Source of the DNA: Cloacibacterium sp. TD35
GTDB taxonomy: Bacteria > Bacteroidota > Bacteroidia > Flavobacteriales > Weeksellaceae
DNA: 64,000 nucleotides
Direction: 5' to 3'
Assembly: GCF_028864635.1 (NCBI RefSeq)
Contig: NZ_CP104850.1
Location: forward strand, 1,370,001-1,434,000
In this document: in pieces, positions 42,607 to 51,881 of the stretch
How positions within the stretch are numbered: position 1 is the stretch's first letter
Layout of the letters: every line of letters starts with the position of its first letter
The notes under the pieces: generated by a model
The model's input: the letters and a program-made list of their open reading frames with translations, nothing else
The model's database searches: none
What the model was told of the DNA's origin: nothing
Translations under genes and position numbers: made by a program

Positions 42607-43377
42607 ATGCCGAATCAAAAGATTTTATACGTCACCACAGAGATGTTTCCATATCAGGAAGATAGTAATATGGCGATGATGGTGAACAAGATGGCACTGA
42701 AGATGCACCAAGAAGGCAATGACGTAAGAGTTTTTATGCCGAGATTTGGATTAATCAGCGAGAGAAAATTTCAGTTGCATGAAGTGATTAGATTATCTGG
42801 AATGAATATTATTATCAATGATCTAGACCAGCCTTTAATCATAAAAGTAGCTTCTTTGCCAGGAGAGAGATTGCAAGTTTATTTCATAGATAATGAAGAG
42901 TATTTCAAAAGAAAATTATATTATCAAGATGAAGATAATAAACCCTTTGAAGATAATGATGAGCGAGCAATTTTCTTTGCAAGAGGTGTAATAGAAACCA
43001 TTAAAAAACTGAATTGGGTTCCGGATATTATCCATTTTAATGGATGGATGGCGTCTTTTATCCCTATTTATCTTAAAAATTACTATAAGACAGATTCTTA
43101 TTTTAACGATACTAAACTTGTACTTTCTGTGTACAATGAAAAAGATTTATCCCTAGGTGACAATATTACTGAAAAATTAAAGTTTGATAATATTGAAAAC
43201 CTAAAAGCATTAGAAAATCCAACCATCCAAAGTTTTGTAATAGAAAGCATGGATTTGGTAGATACTATTGTAAAAGGAGATGAATTTTTAGAAGAAAAAC
43301 TAGATAAAGCTTTTGAAGAATCTAAAACCTCTAAAAGCGAATATGTAGACGGAGGCTCTATAAGCGAAATTTACTAA
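42607..43377 (+). CDS. GlgA N-terminal-domain-only protein (degenerate glycogen synthase relative)
   Basis: The 256-residue protein matches only the N-terminal half of GT5 glycogen/starch synthases: ILYVTTEMFPY at the start, a VRVFMPRFG strand near 40 and PDIIHFNGWMASFIPIYLK near 139-157, the counterpart of the synthase HDWH region. The usual K-T-G-G-L ADP-glucose motif after the first strand is replaced by QEDSNM, and the whole C-terminal catalytic domain is missing. The stop is followed by a normal gene, so this is a stable short form, not a frameshift. Synthase activity is improbable. An ATG at 42583 would add eight residues; 42607 (MPNQK) fits the family better. Confidence 0.8.
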   Translation: MPNQKILYVTTEMFPYQEDSNMAMMVNKMALKMHQEGNDVRVFMPRFGLISERKFQLHEVIRLSGMNIIINDLDQPLIIKVASLPGERLQVYFIDNEEYFKRKLYYQDEDNKPFEDNDERAIFFARGVIETIKKLNWVPDIIHFNGWMASFIPIYLKNYYKTDSYFNDTKLVLSVYNEKDLSLGDNITEKLKFDNIENLKALENPTIQSFVIESMDLVDTIVKGDEFLEEKLDKAFEESKTSKSEYVDGGSISEIY

Positions 43378-43402
43378 TCACAAATCACATATAATTACTT
43401 AA

Positions 43403-44944
43403 ATGATAAAAGAAATTCAGAATATCTTTAGGCTATTTTTTATTTTAATTTCGGGTGCAGCTATTACGGTAGCTTGCGAGCCAGAACCAGATCAACTAGG
43501 AATGCAGTTTTTCCAAAACGGTACTGCAGAAGGTACAGAGGCTAGTTTTGATGTTATAGCTTATAATGTTTACAATAATGATGTATTAGAAGCAGATAAT
43601 GATAGACTTGCAGAAGCTACTTTAGGTGCTTTTGATGAAGCTAACTTTGGGATGCAAAAATCATCCTATGTTACCCAAGTAAGATTATCTACTTATGATC
43701 CGGATTTTGGAAAAAATGCAATAGTAGACTCAGTAGTTTTACAGATGAAGCCTCTTTATCATACTGCTACTGATTCTGTAGTAACTAAAACGTATGAAGA
43801 CTACATCCATCCAGATAATGTAGCGGCAAAAAAAGTAGTGACGTCTTATCCTATAAAAAAATATGGTAAAGCAAAAAGAAATTTCACCATAAATGTACAT
43901 GAGGTTACAGATTTCCTATCCTCTACAGAGTCTAATTTTTATTCAAATCAGCAGGTAAATACAGGAGCTTTATTGGGCACTAAATCATTTGACGGATATC
44001 TTAGAGCAATTAAAATTACAAAAGATTCAGATAACTCTGAACTTTTCAGTAGAGATGCAGCATTAAGAATTTCTTTAGATAAAAACTTTTTTCAATCCAA
44101 AATTATAGATAAAAAAGGCTCTTTTGAATTAAAAGATGTAGCTAGTTTTATCAGATATTTTAGAGGTTTGAAATTTTCAGTTGCAGAAAATGATGGATAT
44201 ATTTTTAATTTTAATCCAAATGAACTGTCAGTAATTATCTATTATAAATATGATAAAACTGAAAACAATGCTACAACCAGAACAGATGGAAGCTATACCC
44301 TAGATTTAGGTTCTACAAATGTTCATTTTAATCAAATTCAATACAATCGTAGCAATACTTTCTTAACGTATGTTTCTAGCACTCCCAATACTACAGGTGA
44401 TACCAAGTTATTCCTTCAAGGAATGGGCGGGCCAGGTGCAGAAGTATTGATTCCAGATGCTACTATTGCTCAACTTAAAAATCTATATAAAAACGAAAAA
44501 ATAGGATTGCTTTCTGCTAAAATTAGATTGTATTCTGATGCTGCTTTATGGAATAATACTTATGCAAAACCAGATACTTTTGCAACACTATTAAAAACAG
44601 TAGATACAGATAATAAAACTACATTTTCATTCTTTCCAGATAATACTACTTTTGCTTACTCAGGAGTTTATAAGATGGTAAAAGCAGTAGATTTAGATAA
44701 GAATCCTGCTTATTATGAAATAAGCATTACCCAACTTGTTAAAAATATTATCGAAAAAGAAGAAGCAAATAAGCCTATTTCTATCAATGTAGGAAGTTTC
44801 CAAACATCTTCTTCTACAGGTGCACTTTTAGGAAGTGATTATACTACTAAAGCCTATACTCCAAATAGAATAGTACTGGTAGGCTCAGATCCTAATAATG
44901 CACAATATAAAGCTCAATTAAAACTAATTTACTCAAAAAAATAA
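43403..44944 (+). CDS. DUF4270 lipoprotein
   Basis: A 513-residue surface or periplasmic lipoprotein (hydrophobic leader and ITVAC, Cys25, followed by EPEPDQLGMQF). DUF4270 members are beta-rich, Ser/Thr/Asn-rich proteins of unknown function found in this place, between a GlgA-like gene and glmS, in many flavobacteria. A late PNRIVLVGSDP strand and a final LKLIYSK end are typical. It lies 25 bases after the GlgA-like gene and 6 before glmS, so the three form an operon. Confidence 0.83.
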   Translation: MIKEIQNIFRLFFILISGAAITVACEPEPDQLGMQFFQNGTAEGTEASFDVIAYNVYNNDVLEADNDRLAEATLGAFDEANFGMQKSSYVTQVRLSTYDPDFGKNAIVDSVVLQMKPLYHTATDSVVTKTYEDYIHPDNVAAKKVVTSYPIKKYGKAKRNFTINVHEVTDFLSSTESNFYSNQQVNTGALLGTKSFDGYLRAIKITKDSDNSELFSRDAALRISLDKNFFQSKIIDKKGSFELKDVASFIRYFRGLKFSVAENDGYIFNFNPNELSVIIYYKYDKTENNATTRTDGSYTLDLGSTNVHFNQIQYNRSNTFLTYVSSTPNTTGDTKLFLQGMGGPGAEVLIPDATIAQLKNLYKNEKIGLLSAKIRLYSDAALWNNTYAKPDTFATLLKTVDTDNKTTFSFFPDNTTFAYSGVYKMVKAVDLDKNPAYYEISITQLVKNIIEKEEANKPISINVGSFQTSSSTGALLGSDYTTKAYTPNRIVLVGSDPNNAQYKAQLKLIYSKK

Positions 44945-44950
44945 ATAACT

Positions 44951-46801
44951 ATGTGCGGAATTGTAGGTTATACAGGTTTTCAAGACGCTTATGAGATTGT
45001 TATCAACGGCTTGAGAAGATTAGAATATAGAGGTTATGATAGTGCAGGAATTGTACTTGAAGATAAAAACAATAATTTTGAGGTTAAGAAGACCAAAGGT
45101 AAAGTATCTGATTTAGTTGCTATTTCAGAAAATCTAAAAGGAACTTCGCACATCGGGATGGGGCACACAAGATGGGCTACTCATGGTGTTCCTAGTGATA
45201 GAAATTCTCACCCACATGTTTCAAACGATGGTAAAATTGCTCTTGTGCATAATGGTATCATCGAGAATTATGATACCATTAAGACAATGCTTATTGGTAA
45301 AGGTTTTACCTTTTTATCAGAAACAGATACAGAAGTTTTAGTAAATCTTATCCAATACATATTAGATACTCAAAAAGTAGATTTTCCACAAGCAGTAAGA
45401 TATGCTTTAAACGAAGTTTATGGAGCCTATGCAATCACTGTAATGCACAAGGATTATCCAGGAGTTTTAGTAGTTGGAAGATTAGGTTCACCATTAGCAA
45501 TTGGTTTAGGAGATAAAGAATATTTTATCGCTTCAGACGCTTCACCATTTGTAGAATTTACTAAAGAAGCGGTTTATCTAGAAGATGGGCATATGGCTAC
45601 TATTTCATTAGAAAAAGGTGTGGATATTAGAAGCATCAAAGAAAATGAAAAGATAGAGCCTGCTATTCAAGAACTTAAATTATCATTAGAACAAATAGAA
45701 AAAGGAGGCTACGAGCATTTCATGTTAAAAGAAATTTTCGAACAGCCAAAATCTATTCAAGATACATTGAGAGGTAGATTGTTAGTAAATGAAGGCATTA
45801 TAAAAATGGCCGGAATTTGGGATCACCTTGATAGAATTAATAAAGCAGAGAGAATCATCATCATTGCATGTGGTACTTCTTGGCATGCTGGTTTAATCGG
45901 AGAATATCTTATCGAAGAATTTGCAAGAATACCTGTAGAAGTAGAATATGCTTCTGAATTTAGATACAGAAATCCTATCATTACCGAAAAAGATATTGTA
46001 GTTGCTATTTCTCAATCAGGAGAAACCGCAGACTCTATGGCAGCGATTAAGTTGGCTAAAGAAAAAGGAGCATTCATCTATGGAATTTGTAATGTAGTAG
46101 ATTCATCAATTGCAAGATTTTCAGATGCTGGTTCTTATACTCATGCTGGTCCAGAAATTGGCGTAGCATCTACCAAAGCATTTACTGCTCAATTAACTAT
46201 TTTGTCACTTATCGCCCTTAAATTAGGCAAGCATAATGGTAATCTAAGTAATGCCGAGTTCATGAGACTCATCACGGAATTAGATAATATCCCTAAAAAA
46301 GTAGAAGAAGTTTTAAAATCTACACATGATTATGTGAAAAAAATTGCTCATGATTTTGTGAATTCTACTAATTTCTTATACCTAGGTAGAGGATTTAATT
46401 TCCCTGCAGCATTAGAAGGAGCGCTTAAACTGAAAGAGATTTCATATATTCACGCAGAAGGTTATCCAGCAGCAGAAATGAAACACGGACCTATTGCTTT
46501 AATAGACGAAAATATGCCAATCGTAATTATAGCACCTAAAAAAGGTCATTATGATAAAATCGTGAGTAACGTACAGGAAATTAAAGCAAGAAAAGGTAAA
46601 GTAATAGCAGTAGTAAACTATGGAGATGAGCAAGTAGCTTCTATGGCAGATTATGTAATAGAAATCCCTGATACATCAGAATGTTTTTCACCAATTGTAG
46701 CTTCTATTCCGCTACAATTATTAGCTTATTATATTGCTGTTTACAGAGGTGCAAATGTAGACCAACCAAGAAATCTTGCTAAATCTGTAACCGTAGAATA
46801 A
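44951..46801 (+). CDS. glmS: Glutamine-fructose-6-phosphate aminotransferase (isomerizing)
   Basis: GlmS makes glucosamine-6-phosphate for peptidoglycan and lipopolysaccharide. The 616-residue protein starts MCGIVGYTG with Cys2 as the glutaminase nucleophile. It has GHTRWATHG near residue 73 and RRLEYRGYDSAG near 23. The isomerase half has two SIS domains (ACGTSWHAG near 303, SQSGETADS near 353, STKAFTAQ near 408) and ends in the conserved AKSVTVE. No glmS ribozyme-like leader is evident, since only 6 bases separate it from the DUF4270 gene. Confidence 0.97.
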   Translation: MCGIVGYTGFQDAYEIVINGLRRLEYRGYDSAGIVLEDKNNNFEVKKTKGKVSDLVAISENLKGTSHIGMGHTRWATHGVPSDRNSHPHVSNDGKIALVHNGIIENYDTIKTMLIGKGFTFLSETDTEVLVNLIQYILDTQKVDFPQAVRYALNEVYGAYAITVMHKDYPGVLVVGRLGSPLAIGLGDKEYFIASDASPFVEFTKEAVYLEDGHMATISLEKGVDIRSIKENEKIEPAIQELKLSLEQIEKGGYEHFMLKEIFEQPKSIQDTLRGRLLVNEGIIKMAGIWDHLDRINKAERIIIIACGTSWHAGLIGEYLIEEFARIPVEVEYASEFRYRNPIITEKDIVVAISQSGETADSMAAIKLAKEKGAFIYGICNVVDSSIARFSDAGSYTHAGPEIGVASTKAFTAQLTILSLIALKLGKHNGNLSNAEFMRLITELDNIPKKVEEVLKSTHDYVKKIAHDFVNSTNFLYLGRGFNFPAALEGALKLKEISYIHAEGYPAAEMKHGPIALIDENMPIVIIAPKKGHYDKIVSNVQEIKARKGKVIAVVNYGDEQVASMADYVIEIPDTSECFSPIVASIPLQLLAYYIAVYRGANVDQPRNLAKSVTVE

Positions 46802-46862
46802 ATTTTAATCAAAAAAATAAAATATTTTAGTTTAATTTTCGTTTAAAAAAAATCTTAAGGAT

Positions 46863-46892
46863 TTGTTAAAAAAAAAATTAATTATATATTTA
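46863..46892 (+). promoter_or_regulatory. Promoter of the gldKLMN operon
   Basis: TTG at 46863-46865, a 19-base spacer and TATATTTA at 46885-46892 match the consensus with one change in the final base. It lies in the 114-base gap after glmS, 24 bases before the gldK ATG. Confidence 0.55.
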
Positions 46893-46915
46893 CCGCTTTA
46901 AACTATAACAGTATA

Positions 46916-48325
46916 ATGAAAAGAATGTTTCTTTTGATGCTTGCAGCATCTTTTGTGGTTTCATGTTCTAAAGGTGGAAGAAGAGCAAGCTCTGGAAAAC
47001 CAGACTCTAGAGGAGAATTGGTGCCGAAAGAAAGTAAAAAGTCTTTTGAGGCTCAAAGACCTTACGGTATGGTAGCCATTCCTGGTGGTTCTTTTGTGAT
47101 GGGGCAAGGTGATGCAGACTTTACTGCTACTCCAGAAAAAGCACCCCTAAAAACAGTTACCGTTTCTTCATTTTTTATGGATGAAACAGAGGTAACCAAT
47201 TCAGAATACAGACTCTTCGTAAATTATGTGAGAGACTCTATTGCTAGAACATTATTAGCAGATGCTGCAGGTGATGGAGCTGGAGGAGCTGGAATTGATA
47301 ATTATGCATTTAAATCAAAAAAAGCAGGTGCAAATGTTACACCATATGAAACATTTTTACAATCACAAGGAGATAGAGATGGTTATAATGACTCTAGAAA
47401 ACTAGATTGGAGAGTTCCATTATACTGGAAAACAAGTCAATATCCTGATGAAAAATATGCTGAAGTAATGGAGTCACTATATTTACCACCAGCTAAAAGA
47501 ATAAACAACGAAAGACTTCTAGATACTCAAAAGTTAAAATATTCTTACGAGTGGGAAGATGTAGCAACTGCAGTAAAAGATAAAACAAGAAGCGCTAGCT
47601 ATCTTAAAAAAGAAAGTATTGCCGTATATCCTGATACCACAGTTTGGGTTAAAGATTTCAACTATGCTTATAACGAACCATTGTTTGATAGATATTTCTG
47701 GCACAAAGCATACAAAGATTATCCAGTTGTAGGAGTTACTTGGGATCAAGCAAGAGCATTCTGTGATTACAAAACCAAAGCAAAAAGAGATTATGTAAAG
47801 TCTGGTAAAAAAAGAGGAGATAATCCTATGAAATTTAGATTACCTACTGAAGCAGAATGGGAATATGCTGCTAGAGGAGGTCTAGAAAACGCTACATATC
47901 CTTGGGGAGGTCCTTATCTTACGGATGATAGAGGTTGCTATTTAGCAAACTTTAAACCTAAAAGAGGTAACTATATAGAAGACGAAAAGAAAGGAACTTA
48001 TCCATACACAGCTCCAGTAAAAAGATTCCACAGAAATGGTTTTGGACTTTATGACATGGCTGGTAACGTAGCAGAGTGGACGGAATCTCCTTACAGTAAT
48101 GCAACTTACCAATTCTCATCTACCTTAAATCCATACTTGTCAAATCAAGCATATAGAGAACTTAAAAAATCTGTAAGAGGAGGTTCTTGGAAAGATGTAG
48201 GTTACCTACTGATGACTGGTTATAGAGACTGGGAAAGAAAAGATTCTGCAAGAAGTTATATTGGCTTCAGAACAATTCAAGACGTTCCAGCAGGAACTGC
48301 TAGATTAAGAAGATCAAGTAAATAA
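46916..48325 (+). CDS. gldK: Type IX secretion/gliding lipoprotein GldK
   Basis: GldK (PorK) forms the periplasmic ring with GldN under the outer membrane in the T9SS. The 469-residue lipoprotein has a lipobox (VVSC, Cys17). Its sulfatase-modifying-factor fold shows IPGGSFVMGQG near 56-66, MDETEVTNSEY near 88-98, RLPTEAEWEYAARGG near 309-323, GLYDMAGNVAEWTESP near 378-393 and RGGSWKD near 422-428. It is a scaffold, not a known formylglycine enzyme. First of four co-oriented T9SS genes. Confidence 0.95.
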   Translation: MKRMFLLMLAASFVVSCSKGGRRASSGKPDSRGELVPKESKKSFEAQRPYGMVAIPGGSFVMGQGDADFTATPEKAPLKTVTVSSFFMDETEVTNSEYRLFVNYVRDSIARTLLADAAGDGAGGAGIDNYAFKSKKAGANVTPYETFLQSQGDRDGYNDSRKLDWRVPLYWKTSQYPDEKYAEVMESLYLPPAKRINNERLLDTQKLKYSYEWEDVATAVKDKTRSASYLKKESIAVYPDTTVWVKDFNYAYNEPLFDRYFWHKAYKDYPVVGVTWDQARAFCDYKTKAKRDYVKSGKKRGDNPMKFRLPTEAEWEYAARGGLENATYPWGGPYLTDDRGCYLANFKPKRGNYIEDEKKGTYPYTAPVKRFHRNGFGLYDMAGNVAEWTESPYSNATYQFSSTLNPYLSNQAYRELKKSVRGGSWKDVGYLLMTGYRDWERKDSARSYIGFRTIQDVPAGTARLRRSSK

Positions 48326-48369
48326 AAAGTAAAAATAAAATTATTAAAAACTATTAAAAAATCAAAGGT

Positions 48370-49056
48370 ATGATTGGGAATCCGTTTAAAACTAAAGAAT
48401 CAACTTTAAACTTTATTTATTCTGCAGGTGCGGCTGTAGTAATTTTAGGAGCATTATTTAAATTAAATCACTGGAACATTGGACCACTTACTGGGACATG
48501 GATTCTAGCAATAGGTTTAGGAGTAGAAGCATTTATTTTCTTAATTTTTGCGTTCGATGCACCTAAAGAAGAGTCTAACTACGCTTGGGAAAATGTTTAT
48601 CCAGAATTATTAGATGCAGATGCTCAGCCCAAGGCTAGAAAAGTAGCTACTGTAGAGACTTCTGATTTAGATGTTACACTATCAAATAAATTAGACAAAA
48701 TGTTAGCTGATGCGAAACTAGATGTAGAGTTATTCGAAAGACTTAAAACAGGAATTGATAAATTTTCAACTTCTGTTGATCAAATAAATGCTACTGTAGA
48801 TGTATCACAAGCTACCACTAAATATAACGATCAATTAACTTTAGCTGCTAGTCACTTAGAAAGCATGAATGCATTATATGCGCTACAATTAGAGCACGGT
48901 AAAGCACAAAGCGAAATGAGCAAAAAGTATGTAGAAGATATCCAAAAATCTGCAGACCAATCTCAGAAATTCAACGAGGAATTAGCAGGTCTTACATCTA
49001 ATTTAAATAATCTTAATAGAGTTTACGGAGGTATGCTTTCTGCTATGAAAGCTTAA
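48370..49056 (+). CDS. gldL: Type IX secretion motor protein GldL
   Basis: GldL (PorL) pairs with GldM in the inner membrane as the proton-driven rotary motor of the T9SS and gliding. The 228-residue protein has two N-terminal helices (about 13-30 and 37-59), with a charged residue (GLGVEAFIFLIF, Glu) inside the second that is thought to conduct protons. The cytosolic remainder is a long helical coiled coil (residues about 90-228). It lies 44 bases after gldK and 49 before gldM. Confidence 0.95.
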   Translation: MIGNPFKTKESTLNFIYSAGAAVVILGALFKLNHWNIGPLTGTWILAIGLGVEAFIFLIFAFDAPKEESNYAWENVYPELLDADAQPKARKVATVETSDLDVTLSNKLDKMLADAKLDVELFERLKTGIDKFSTSVDQINATVDVSQATTKYNDQLTLAASHLESMNALYALQLEHGKAQSEMSKKYVEDIQKSADQSQKFNEELAGLTSNLNNLNRVYGGMLSAMKA

Positions 49057-49105
49057 TTTTCTTTCAATATTTTAATCAATAAAAATTTTAAAAAGAAGAA
49101 TTAAA

Positions 49106-50674
49106 ATGGCAAAAGGAAAACAAACACCCCGTCAAAAAATGATTAACCTGATGTATCTGGTTTTCATTGCGATGCTTGCAATGCAGATAGACCAAGAAAT
49201 CATCAGATCATACCAAGATACTAATCAATCTCTTACTGATTCTAGAACATTGGCAGAAGAGAAAAATAAAATCTTTGAAATAACCTTAAAAGCTAAAGCT
49301 GATAACTCTCCCGAAACCTTTGGTTTGGCAAGTCAACAGTACCAAGGAATGAGATCTAAAGCTGACGATTTAGTTGGTTTTATTGAATCAATAAAAGGAC
49401 AACTGAAAACAGAAGCAGGTTTTGATGCAAACAAAAATGTAGAAGATAATTTTTCTTCTCTAAACAATACAGATGCTGTAACCAAAAAATTCTTTAAAGG
49501 AGGTGATGCGGAGTTACCTTCTAAAAATTCTGAGGAATTAAAAACTAAAATGGCTGCTCTTCAAAATTATATTATCCAAAATTTTGGAAACAATAAAGAT
49601 TTAGTTTCTGTAGTAGATAGAGCTAAAAAAAGATTGTCAACTGATGATGCTCCATACAAAAAGCAGGGTAAAAACTGGTTACAGTATAAGTTTTATAATC
49701 AGCCTTTAATTGCTGCACTTTCTAACTTAGAAGTTATCCAGTCAGAAGCTAGAAATTTACAATCTGATGCTCTTTCATTAATGCTAAGAGAAAAAGTAGA
49801 CGCAGATATCAAATTTGATGCTTTCGAAGCTGTAGTTGCTGCTCCAGATGTAATTATTCAAGGAGAACCAGCTGAAGCAAAAGTATTCATTGGTACTTAT
49901 GACAGCAACCTACCAGGATTTGGTGTTGCTGGTGCAGACAGAACAGAAAACGGAATTGGTTATAAATCATTAGTTTCTTCTACTCCAGGTGAATATACTT
50001 TTAATGGTGTAGTTTCATTTAACGATGCTAATGGTAAAAAATTAGAATACAAATTCTCTCATCCATATAGAGTAGTTCCAGGAGCTAAAGAAGTAGCCTT
50101 CGAAAGTGGAGCTTTATTATCTGCTGATAAAATGAATGTTTTATACCGTGGAGTTCAGAACCCTATTTCAGGTTCTATCCTTGGTGCTGATAATAGCCAG
50201 ACTACACTTACTGCAACAGGAGGTACAGTTACTAAAAAAGGTGGGGGATCTTGGGTAATTACTCCAGGTTCTGGTAATTCTACTACATTAACTATTTCAG
50301 GGAAAGGTCCAAAAGGTCAGGTTATTTCTCAGAAATTTGAGTTCAGAATTAAAAACGTTCCTGCTCCTCAAGGGCAAATTAGAGGTGAAAACGAGGTAAC
50401 TATGCCAGCTACTTCTATTGCTAATCAAACAGTAGGTGCTGCCATTCCAGATTTTGATTTCCCTGTAGCGTTTGAAGTAACAGGTTTCAAATTCAAAGTT
50501 CCAGGAAAAGCTGCTATGTTTGTAAATGGAAACTCATTAAGCTCTGTAGCGGGACTTACTAAAAACCTAAGATCAGGAGATATTTGTTACATTGCAGGTA
50601 TCCAAGCTACTGCAACTGGTTTAGGAGGTCAAACTCTGAAAAAAATCAGTCCTATTGTAATAAATGTTCAATAA
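49106..50674 (+). CDS. gldM: Type IX secretion motor protein GldM
   Basis: The 522-residue protein has a single N-terminal membrane helix at about 12-27 (RQKMINLMYLVFIAMLAMQ). A helical bundle domain to about residue 220 and three beta-rich periplasmic domains follow, the layout of solved GldM/PorM structures. It spans the periplasm to touch the GldK-GldN ring and transmits torque from GldL. Spacing of 36 bases to gldN indicates one operon. Confidence 0.95.
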   Translation: MAKGKQTPRQKMINLMYLVFIAMLAMQIDQEIIRSYQDTNQSLTDSRTLAEEKNKIFEITLKAKADNSPETFGLASQQYQGMRSKADDLVGFIESIKGQLKTEAGFDANKNVEDNFSSLNNTDAVTKKFFKGGDAELPSKNSEELKTKMAALQNYIIQNFGNNKDLVSVVDRAKKRLSTDDAPYKKQGKNWLQYKFYNQPLIAALSNLEVIQSEARNLQSDALSLMLREKVDADIKFDAFEAVVAAPDVIIQGEPAEAKVFIGTYDSNLPGFGVAGADRTENGIGYKSLVSSTPGEYTFNGVVSFNDANGKKLEYKFSHPYRVVPGAKEVAFESGALLSADKMNVLYRGVQNPISGSILGADNSQTTLTATGGTVTKKGGGSWVITPGSGNSTTLTISGKGPKGQVISQKFEFRIKNVPAPQGQIRGENEVTMPATSIANQTVGAAIPDFDFPVAFEVTGFKFKVPGKAAMFVNGNSLSSVAGLTKNLRSGDICYIAGIQATATGLGGQTLKKISPIVINVQ

Positions 50675-50710
50675 TTTAGTTATAAAGAATATACATATCA
50701 TATCATTAAA

Positions 50711-51817
50711 ATGAAAAAGATTTTAATTTTACTATTAGCATTAAGTGTTTTTTCTGTAGACGCTCAGACTAAGAGAAGAACTACGAAAAAGAAAGCTGCT
50801 AAGAAAACTACTGCAGCAGCAACACAACAAACTCCAGCTCCAACTCCTGCAGCTGAAGTAGCTCCTGTTACTCCTAATGTTAATAATGAAGTTACCGCTA
50901 CAGGACAACTAGAAGCTGATTTAGAGCCGATTAACTCATTGTCTATTTTAAATGCTAAGTCTCCTGCAGCTTTCAGAGTGTACAGAGAGATAGGTACTGT
51001 TAAAAAAGGAGACTCTGTACTTTCTTTAAGAAATAAGCCACTTAGCTATGGGTATATTGATGAGAAAGACGTTCTTAGAAGCATGGTTGTATGGGAAATT
51101 ATTGATATGAATGAAAAAATCAATCAGCCTTTTTATCATAATTCTGATGGGATAGTTTCTCAGAATAAATCACTTTATCAATTGCTTATTGATAATATTA
51201 TGAGTGGGGATATAAAAGAGGTTTATGATGATGAAATGTTCATGACAAAATTGCCTCCTGAAGCAATTAAACAAAGATTATCTGTTACTAAAGAATCTGA
51301 CTGGTTAATTGATAAAAGAAATGCAGGAGAAAAACTTACAGCCGAAGACATAAAAGCTGGAACAGATGTTATAGAGACCAAAACTGAAAGTGTAAAACTT
51401 CTTAAAGTTAAAGGAATGTGGTACGTAGACAGAAGAGATGGTCAAATGAAATACAGACTTCTAGGTATTGCTGCGATGGGGCCAGATCCTACCATGATGG
51501 CAGAAAAAACTGCAGATGGTGTTTCTTTAGGTAACAAAGATGAATTAATTGATCTTTTCTGGGTGTATTACCCAGATGCTAGAGAAGTTCTTGCAAACTC
51601 AGTAGTTTTCAATAGCAAAAACTTATCTTCAGATTTAACTTATGATGATATTCTTAATGCTAGAAGATTTTCTTCAATTATCTATAAATCAGATAATGGT
51701 TTAGGAACAGGAATCATTAAAGATTATATTCCTAATGATGCCGAAGAACAATTAGAAGAATCAGACAGAATTAAAAATCAAATTCTAGAAATGGAAAACG
51801 ATATGTGGAATTATTAA
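50711..51817 (+). CDS. gldN: Type IX secretion protein GldN
   Basis: GldN (PorN) binds GldK to form the outer-membrane-associated ring. The 368-residue protein has a signal peptide (SVDAQ, near residue 19) followed by a low-complexity basic and Ala/Pro/Thr segment (residues about 20-60), then the conserved GldN domain. The latter has SPAAFRVYREIGTVKKGD near 84-101, DRRDGQMKYRLLGIA near 240-254 and DLFWVYYPDAREVL near 275-290. The basic spacer is unusually Lys/Ala-rich here. A terminator follows. Confidence 0.94.
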   Translation: MKKILILLLALSVFSVDAQTKRRTTKKKAAKKTTAAATQQTPAPTPAAEVAPVTPNVNNEVTATGQLEADLEPINSLSILNAKSPAAFRVYREIGTVKKGDSVLSLRNKPLSYGYIDEKDVLRSMVVWEIIDMNEKINQPFYHNSDGIVSQNKSLYQLLIDNIMSGDIKEVYDDEMFMTKLPPEAIKQRLSVTKESDWLIDKRNAGEKLTAEDIKAGTDVIETKTESVKLLKVKGMWYVDRRDGQMKYRLLGIAAMGPDPTMMAEKTADGVSLGNKDELIDLFWVYYPDAREVLANSVVFNSKNLSSDLTYDDILNARRFSSIIYKSDNGLGTGIIKDYIPNDAEEQLEESDRIKNQILEMENDMWNY

Positions 51818-51840
51818 TCCAAATATCCTTATATAAACAA

Positions 51841-51870
51841 AAACCTAAGTATCTTTGCTTAGGTTTTTTT
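51841..51870 (+). terminator. Terminator of the gldKLMN operon
   Basis: A 9-bp perfect stem (arms 51841-51849 and 51858-51866) has the 8-base loop TATCTTTG and a T run. The loop happens to match the -7 promoter consensus. Confidence 0.85.
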
Positions 51871-51881
51871 ATTGACAGTTT

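Noticed and set aside
42607-43377. Frameshifted full-length glycogen synthase
   Set aside because: The bases after the stop lead within 25 bases into a DUF4270 gene, with no trace of the C-terminal GT domain in any frame. It is a short gene, not a broken one.
44944-44951. glmS ribozyme upstream of glmS
   Set aside because: Only 6 bases separate the DUF4270 stop from the glmS ATG, leaving no room for a ribozyme leader.
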